Below are positions 58,143-64,000 of a stretch of 64,000 bases of DNA, piece after piece. The first letter of the stretch is position 1; each line of letters starts with the position of its first letter. The stretch spans positions 47,925,025 through 47,989,024 of the forward strand of contig OX344763.1 of NCBI GenBank assembly GCA_947034895.1, read 5' to 3'. The notes beneath the pieces are model-generated. The model ran no database searches, was not told where the DNA came from, and saw only the letters and a program-made list of their open reading frames with translations. Source of the stretch: Rhytidiadelphus loreus (Eukaryota; Streptophyta; Bryopsida; Hypnales; Hylocomiaceae). The translations under genes and the position numbers were made by a program.

Positions 58143-58432
58143 CTACTTTCTCTATTTTGGGTTTTTTGTACCCTGACAATGGTGACTCTCATCCAGTTTG
58201 GATTACAAGGGCATTGTGTGATCCGAATTCCAACCCAAAGAATCCAAACTGTGTCCTCATTCAATACTTTCGTCCAACATCAAGGAATTAGAATTTTCAA
58301 GACTTCTACATTGTATGGGATAGCAAAAAAGGTTTGCGTTGGAGGGTTGATGAAACTAAACCACCAGTTTGGCAACACACAGATGCTCTTATGACTGTGT
58401 GGAAGTCCATGATTGAAAAAGATAGTGTGAAG
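58143..58432 (+). pseudogene. DUF7869 gene fragment (C-terminus)
   Basis: The frame LYPDNGDSHPVW, ITRALCDPN, CVLIQYFRPTSRN-TAG, KKGLRWRVDETKP and ALMTVWKS matches the C-terminus of the DUF7869 gene at 36230-36450. Both copies have TAG at the same codon after PTSRN. The fragment is cut at its right by the hAT-like element starting at 58433; its left is cut within ~40 bp of the CACTA end. Confidence 0.7.
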
Positions 58433-58619
58433 CAGGGTTGTCTTGTCTGACATATTTTTGGGTTTAGGCGTCGTGTATGACGTCTGACGTCGCGTGTCGC
58501 GTGTCACCAAGTGTCGAGTTTACTTGACATCGCGTCGCGGAGGGGTAAAAAAAATTTACCCCACGGTAAATAGATTTTGCCTACGTGGCAAGGTTTACAA
58601 AATGACGTGGAAAGCCAAC

Positions 58620-58950
58620 TTGGGCGACTGCGGGTAGGGGCGCATGTACTTCAACCTTGGGCGACCGCGGATGGGGGCGCGTGCAAGTACAAATGGGGCG
58701 AGTACGGGTTCTAAAATTAGGGCGACCTCTGGTCCAAGGGGGCGACTGCTGGTCTAGGGGGGCGACCTCTGGTCCAAGGGGGCGACTGCTAGTCCAAGGG
58801 GGCGACCTCTGGTCCAAGGGGGCGACTGCTGGTCTAGGGGGGCGACCTCTGGTCCAAGGGGGCGACTGCTAGTCCAAGGGGGCGACCTCTGGTCCAAGGG
58901 GGCGACTTCTGGTCTAGGGGGGCGACTGCTAGTCCAGGGGGGCGACCTCC
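58620..58950 (+). repeat. GGGCGAC tandem array of element 2
   Basis: Degenerate GGGCGACnnCGGGT copies (58620-58710), then a regular 20-bp repeat GGGCGACCTCTGGTCCAAGG alternating with GGGCGACTGCTGGTCTAGGG (58718-58945), about eleven units. Frames open on both strands are repeat artefacts. Confidence 0.85.
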
Positions 58951-59870
58951 TTGTTGCAATTGTCAAAAAACACTCAAAACTGCCATTTTTGTGCAAATTG
59001 CAAAGAGAAAAAAAAATTAGAATGGTATTTTTTTTCCATATGTTACCATAGGATCTTGCAATAGAATAGTTAGAGAATGCATGGAAAAAATTTCAGACAT
59101 TTTGACCACATAGATTGCAAGATAAATGCATTCAAAGTGAAGAAATTGTGTTTTTTTGGCACAATGGCAAACTAGTTTAAGACTTCAAATCTTCTTAACT
59201 TAAATAGTTTGAATTGTAGATCTTGAATTTAGTTTTTTCTCATCATTCAAAATTGAGTTGAAAATATAGAAAAAATAAAAGTTTAAAATATAATGTAATT
59301 TTCATTATTTAAAAATTTATTTAGTAGAAGAAGGTATCATAGAGGGAAAAACTAAATCATTAATAGCTCTAAGATGGAATTAAAACTCATGAATTCCAAT
59401 AGTGAGATTGTTCTAACAATCAATGTTGATTTGGTGGACTTATTTGTTTTGAATTTTTCTGAAAATTGAACTCAGAAACAAATCCTATACCTATATTTTA
59501 CAAATCAATATTATAATTGCTTGCAAAACAAGATGCTCTACAACTTCTTGGCAACCTCTTCATATCATAAATCCAAATGAAATGAATAAAAGCTTTCCAT
59601 ATGAAAATAAAATAAAATATATGAGAAAAAAAATTAATTTTTAATTCAAATTTTTCAAGATTTGTTTTTGCTCATCCAAATGATTTAATTTAGATCAAAG
59701 CTAATTGTTGTATAATTCTTGCTCCTAAGCACCAATTAAAATTAAAATTACATTCCTAGAAAGCTAATTTTTTTTTCCTATCTTTTCATAAAAATTTGAC
59801 CATATAGGAACTTGGCCAAAATCCATTTGCCCCTTGTGAAGACAATGAGAATTTAGAGATTAACATCCTA
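58950..59870. other. AT-rich DNA, nothing recognised
   Basis: No frame, palindrome or repeat that I could support. Confidence 0.5.
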
Positions 59871-60413
59871 TCAGTGTATTATTTAACAAGTGGATTTTAA
59901 ATTTGAACACCCTCTGAAGATTTGTATAAAAACATTCCTATTTGATTTTGTCTATTCTCTATGCATCATCATACTTATGTATAATTTACCACCTTCATCT
60001 AAAATTTAAAAATAGAGGAAAGAGATTTAAATTAGAGCTTCTCCTCTTGAATTACGCAAATCTCTAAAAGTCATCCTACCAGGGAATTATTTATGAAGTA
60101 GATTTTAAAATACAAAATAATAAAATGTAGATTTTAAAAAGAGCTTTCCATTTTGAATTTCACTATCTTCCAAGTATCATCAATTCATCATACTCATGTA
60201 TTATTTACCACTTTAATTTCAAGCTTAAAAATTAGAAGAAAGAGATTTAAATAAGAATTATTCCATTTGATTTAATATATGCAATCTCAAATAATCATCC
60301 TATGGGAGTATTATTTATCAAATGTATTTCAAAATACAAAATAATGAATGGAGATATTTGCAATACCTTCCCCATTTAATTTTCTCGATTCTCCAAGCAT
60401 CCTTGTACTCAAC

Positions 60414-60866
60414 TACACTAAAGATGATATTTAGTGTCTTGTACACTAAATACGAAGGCATACACTAAAAGCCAATTATCCTATGAAAGTAAGTAACATT
60501 AAATGTCAATTCAAACACTAAATGTGAACCAGAGTTGTCATATCAGACGGAATATCACTGTTCACCGACAGAATCGGACCGATTAGGGCTAGCCGGCTGC
60601 AAACTTCAGAGCCTTGTAACTTTTGCAAAAATTCTTCAAATAAGGAAAATGAGATGTTTTTTGGCATCTAAATTTTTTGTAGATGCCGAAAAACATCTCC
60701 TTTTCCTTATTTGAAGAATTTTTGCAAAAGTTACAAGGCTCTGAAGTTTGCAGCCGGCACATTCAAGTCTAACACTAATTGTGGACAAGTTCAGATTTAG
60801 TGTTGTAGCTACTAGGGGGGTAAAAACACTAAATGTCACTCAACACTAAATATCATCTTTAGTGTA
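60414..60866. mobile_element. MITE with TA duplication inserted in the tandem array
   Basis: A 449-bp element (60416-60864) with 21-bp-class perfect terminal inverted repeats, CACTAAAGATGATATTTAGTG at the left and its complement at the right, flanked by TA (60414-60415 and 60865-60866). The uninterrupted target (CAACTACTTATG) is visible in sister array units, so the insertion is certain. TA duplication suggests a Tc1/mariner (Stowaway-like) mechanism although the ends begin CACTA. Extra ACACTAAATG phrases lie internally. Confidence 0.85.
60592..60758. repeat. Near-perfect hairpin inside the MITE
   Basis: Arms of ~75 bp from GCCGGCTGCAAACTTCAGAG (and its complement at the right), closed by a short AAATTTTTT loop. 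The inner part (GAGATGTTTTTTGGCATCTA) resembles the centre of the hairpin at 22755-23084 (GAGGTGTTTTTTGACATCTA). Confidence 0.85.
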
Positions 60867-63199
60867 CTTATGAATTATTTACCACCTTTATTTCTAACTT
60901 AAAAATTAGAAGGAAGAGATTTGAATTAAAACTTCCCCTTTTGATTTATGCAAATCTCAAAGACTTATCCTATGGGTGTATTATTTATAAATTGTTTTTC
61001 AAGATACAAAATAATGAATGGAGATATTTGCAATACCTTCCCCATTTAATTTTCTTGATTCTCCAAGCATCCTTGTACTCAACTACTTATAAATTATTTA
61101 CCACCTTTATCTCTAACTTAAAAATTAGAAGGAAGAGATTTGAATTAAAACTTCCCCTTTTGATTTATGCAAATCTCAAAGACTTATCCTATGGGTGTAT
61201 TATTTATAAATTGTTTTTCAAGATACAAAATAATGCATGAAGATATTTGCAATATCTTCCCCATTTAATTTTCTTGATTCTCCAAGCATCCTTGTACTCA
61301 ACTACTTATGAATTATTTACCACCTTTATCTCTAACTTAAAAATTAGAAGGAAGAGATTTGAATTAAAACTTCCCCTTTTGATTTATGCAAATCTCAAAG
61401 ACTTATCCTATGGGTGTATTATTTATAAATTGTTTTTCAAGATACAAAATAATGAATGGAGATATTTGCAATACCTTCCCCATTTAATTTTCTTGATTCT
61501 CCAAGCATCCTTGTACTAAACTACTTATAAATTATTTACCACCTTTATCTCTAACTTAAAAATTAGAAGGAAGAGATTTGAATTAAAACTTCCCCTTTTG
61601 ATTTATGCAAATCTCAAAGACTTATCCTATGGGTGTATTATTTATAAATTGTTTTTCAAGATACAAAATAATGCATGAAGATATTTGCAATATCTTCCCC
61701 ATTTAATTTTCTTGATTCTCCAAGCATCCTTGTACTCAACTACTTATGAATTATTTACCACCTTTATCTCTAACTTAAAAATTAGAAGGAAGAGATTTGA
61801 ATTAAAACTTCCCCTTTTGATTTATGCAAATCTCAAAGACTTATCCTATGGGTGTATTATTTATAAATTGTTTTTCAAGATACAAAATAATGCATGAAGA
61901 TATTTGCAATACCTTCCCCATTTAATTTTCTTGATTCTCCAAGCTTCTTTGTACTCAACTACTTATGAATTATTTACCACCTTTATCTCTAACTTAAAAA
62001 TTAGAAGGAAGAGATTTGAATTAAAACTTCCCCTTTTGATTTATGCAAATCTCAAAGACTTATCCCTATGGGTGTATTATTTATAAATTGTTTTTCAAGA
62101 TACAAAATAATGCATGAAGATATTTGCAATACCTTCCCCATTTAATTTTCTTGATTCTCCAAGCTTCTTTGTACTCATGAATTATTTACCACCTTCATCT
62201 TTAATTTCAAAAATTAGTGGGGAAGGAATTTAAATGAAAACTTCCCCTTTTGATTTAAATTATGCAAATTTCAACAAATTATCCTACTAAAGGGGTCTAT
62301 AATTTATAAAGTGTATTTCAAAATACAAAATAATGCATGAAAATATTTGCAATACCTTCCCCATTTAATTTTCTTGATTCTCCAAGCTTCTTTGTACTCA
62401 TGAATTATTTACCACCTTCATCTTTAATTTCAAAAATTAGTGGGGAAGGAATTTAAATGAAGACTTCCCCTTTTGATTTAAATTATGCAAATTTCAACAA
62501 ATTATCCTACTAAAGGGGTCTATAATTTATAAAGTGTATTTCAAAATACAAAATAATGCATGAAAATATTTGCAATACCTTCCCCATTTAATTTTCTTGA
62601 TTCTCCAAACATCTATGTACTTATGAATTATTTACCACCTTCATCTCTAACTTAAAAAGTTAGTGGGGAAGGAATTTAAATGAAAACTTCCCCTTTTGAT
62701 TTAAATTATGCAAATTTCAACAAATTATCCTACTAAAGGGGTCTATAATTTATGAAGTGTATTTCAAAATACAAAATAATGCATGAAAATATTTGCAATA
62801 CCTTCCCCATTTAATTTTCTTGATTCTCCAAACATCTATGTACTTATGAATTATTTACCACCTTCATCTCTAACTTAAAAAATTAGTGGGGAAGGAATTT
62901 AAATGAAAACTTCCCCTTTTGATTTAATTTATGCAAATTTCAACGAATTATCCTACTAAAGGGGTCTATAATTTATGAAGTGTATTTCAAAATACAAAAT
63001 AATGCATGAAAATATTTGCAATACCTTCTCCATTTAATTTTCTTGATTCTCCAAACATCTTTGTACTTATGAATTATTTACCATATTCACTTCTAAATTA
63101 ATGGGGAAGAGATTTAAATGAAAATTTCCCCTACGGATTTAAACAAATCTCAAATAGTCATTCTATAAGTATATAATTTATCAAATGATTTCTAAAATA

Positions 63200-63660
63200 C
63201 AAAAAAATAGATGGAGAGATATATATGATCTTTCTTATTTGATTTATTTCATATCATATAATCCCAACCGAATAAATGAAAATGAACCATTGATATATAT
63301 TTAACAAAATTGCATACTTGCAAAACTTGAGTGTTCAATAGAAGATGACATCTTGCCATAAAATTTATATACTAGAGCTAATTAATAGATCAAACAAGAT
63401 ATTATCAAATACAAGTAGTACTATAGAGAATCCAAAGCAACTATATTTTTAGAAAGAACTTTCATTTCTAATAAATGAGATTAGGTGTCAAAGCTATGAA
63501 ATCTGATCTCATCAAGGTCCATTTACTTAGCTCACCTAACAACATACATCCACTAATGTATCTAGTAAACTAAAACAAAAGTAATTGATTATAATGAAGT
63601 TGTCAATTTCTACTTTCATCACCCAAAAATTGCAATCCAATGAGTATTTCAAGTAACTTT
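63200..63660. other. AT-rich DNA between arrays, nothing recognised
   Basis: No supported feature. Confidence 0.45.
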
Positions 63661-63663
63661 GTG

Positions 63664-64000
63664 TCTTGGGCGCCTCTCATGGAGGAGAACGCGGGTCAGG
63701 GCAAGTGCTTAAGGGCGACCTCGGGTAAGGGGCGAGTGCGGGTGGAGGTGGAAAGAATGGCCCTCCTTTTGTCCAAAAATTGGCAAATTTGGGCCATTTG
63801 GGGGTTTCTAGGGGCGACTTCGGGTCTTGGGCGACCTCTCATGGAGGAGAACGCGGGTCAGGGCAAGTGCTTAAGGGCGACCTCGGGTAAGGGGCGAGTG
63901 CGGGTGGAGGTGGAAAGAATGGCCTTCCTTTTGTCCAAAAATTGGCAAATTTGGGCCATTTGGGGGTTTCTAGGGGCGACTTCGGGTCTTGGGCGACCTC
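63664..64000 (+). repeat. 161-162-bp tandem repeat with GCGAC motifs
   Basis: Two full units start at TCTTGGGCG (63664 and 63825) and a third begins at 63987 and leaves the window. Each unit carries GCGACCTC(T/G), GGGCGACCTCGGGT, GGCGAGTGCGGGT and GGGCGACTTCGGGT separated by an AT-richer spacer. Likely part of the right sub-terminal region of hAT-like element 2. Confidence 0.8.

Larger units (their letters stand above)
59870..63200. repeat. 219-223-bp AT-rich tandem array
   Basis: The anchor TTGATTCTCCAA recurs at 61055, 61274, 61493, 61712, 61931, 62151, 62374, 62597, 62820 and 63043: exact 219-bp spacing at first, then 223-bp in the right third after a sub-type change (extra AGTGGGGAAGGAATTTAAAT form). 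Units at both ends (59870-60400 and 63080-63200) are diverged. The 219-bp period is 73 codons, so a single frame stays open through several units; this is a length coincidence. Confidence 0.9.
58433..64000. mobile_element. hAT-like element 2 (left end; runs off the window)
   Basis: The first ~200 bp are a close copy of the left end of hAT-like element 1 (CAGGGTTGTC against TAGGGTTGTC, then the same GGGTTTAGGCGTCGTGTATGA, TCGAGTTTACTTGACATCGC and TAAATAGATTTTGCCTACG blocks). It is inserted in a DUF7869 fragment. The interior differs entirely from element 1: a GGGCGAC array, AT-rich DNA, a 219-223-bp tandem array and another GCGAC array at 63665-64000. The right end and target duplication are outside the window. 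No transposase is visible. Confidence 0.8.

Noticed and set aside
60414..60866. The MITE as a miniature CACTA element because its ends begin CACTA
   Set aside because: Sister array units show that only TA is duplicated at the insertion, not three bases, which fits a Tc1/mariner-type mechanism better.
60941..62086. Plus-strand frames encoding repeated 73-residue units
   Set aside because: The 219-bp tandem period is a multiple of three, so any frame without a stop in one unit stays open. The product is low-complexity, and the 223-bp units break it.

Overview
The window looks like a land-plant nuclear region made almost entirely of nested transposable elements (TEs). No intact host gene is evident. 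The plant assignment rests on CACTA elements with the TNP2/DUF4218/DUF4216 gene layout, spliced genes with GT-AG introns, short plant-type telomeric repeats (CCCTAAA, 5515-5535), and DUF7869- and FCP1-like open frames of the kind I associate with early-diverging land plants. A bryophyte such as a liverwort would fit, but that is inference. There are no bacterial-type operons, CRISPR arrays or rRNA genes.

Layout. 1-3460: minus-strand copy of a TCCGGA-rich element (copy 1) encoding a coiled-coil, acidic-tailed protein. 3490-6650: minisatellite and AT-rich DNA. 6733-8414: minus-strand FCP1-like pseudogenes. 8462-12041: TCCGGA element copy A. 12129-16572: locus joining a methyltransferase-like segment, a coiled-coil/proline-rich linker, an FCP1-like domain and an unknown tail. 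16858-17580: two foldbacks. 17950-19950: copy E. 20054-27330: copy D, split by a 5.58-kb hAT-like element (21125-26704) that holds its own spliced gene. 27454-29722: copy B. 29725-31440: 177-bp satellite. 31995-33720: tandem repeats, including a striking palindrome array. 33881-36605: DUF7869-type transposon gene. 36790-36990: SINE-like unit. 37250-38811: another TCCGGA-family remnant. 38812-58103: one complete 19.3-kb CACTA element with terminal inverted repeats. 58143-58432: DUF7869 fragment, cut by a second copy of the hAT-like element (58433 to beyond the window end), which contains a 219-223-bp tandem array and a MITE.

The most interesting system is the CACTA element. A broken tnpD/TNP2 gene runs rightward. 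A divergent leftward tnpA-like gene appears to carry an FCP1/NIF-type phosphatase-like domain between its Transposase_24-like part and its C-terminal domain, and that domain is split by a phase-consistent 6.6-kb intron. FCP1-like domains recur in two other repeat-rich loci here, mostly with the catalytic Asp replaced, which suggests repeated TE use of a CTD-phosphatase-like fold.

Most genes are decayed. Across the homology-fixed frames the nonsense codons are mainly TAG, often where paralogues have Gln or Trp. That is what deamination of CHG-methylated CAG/CTG sites would leave.
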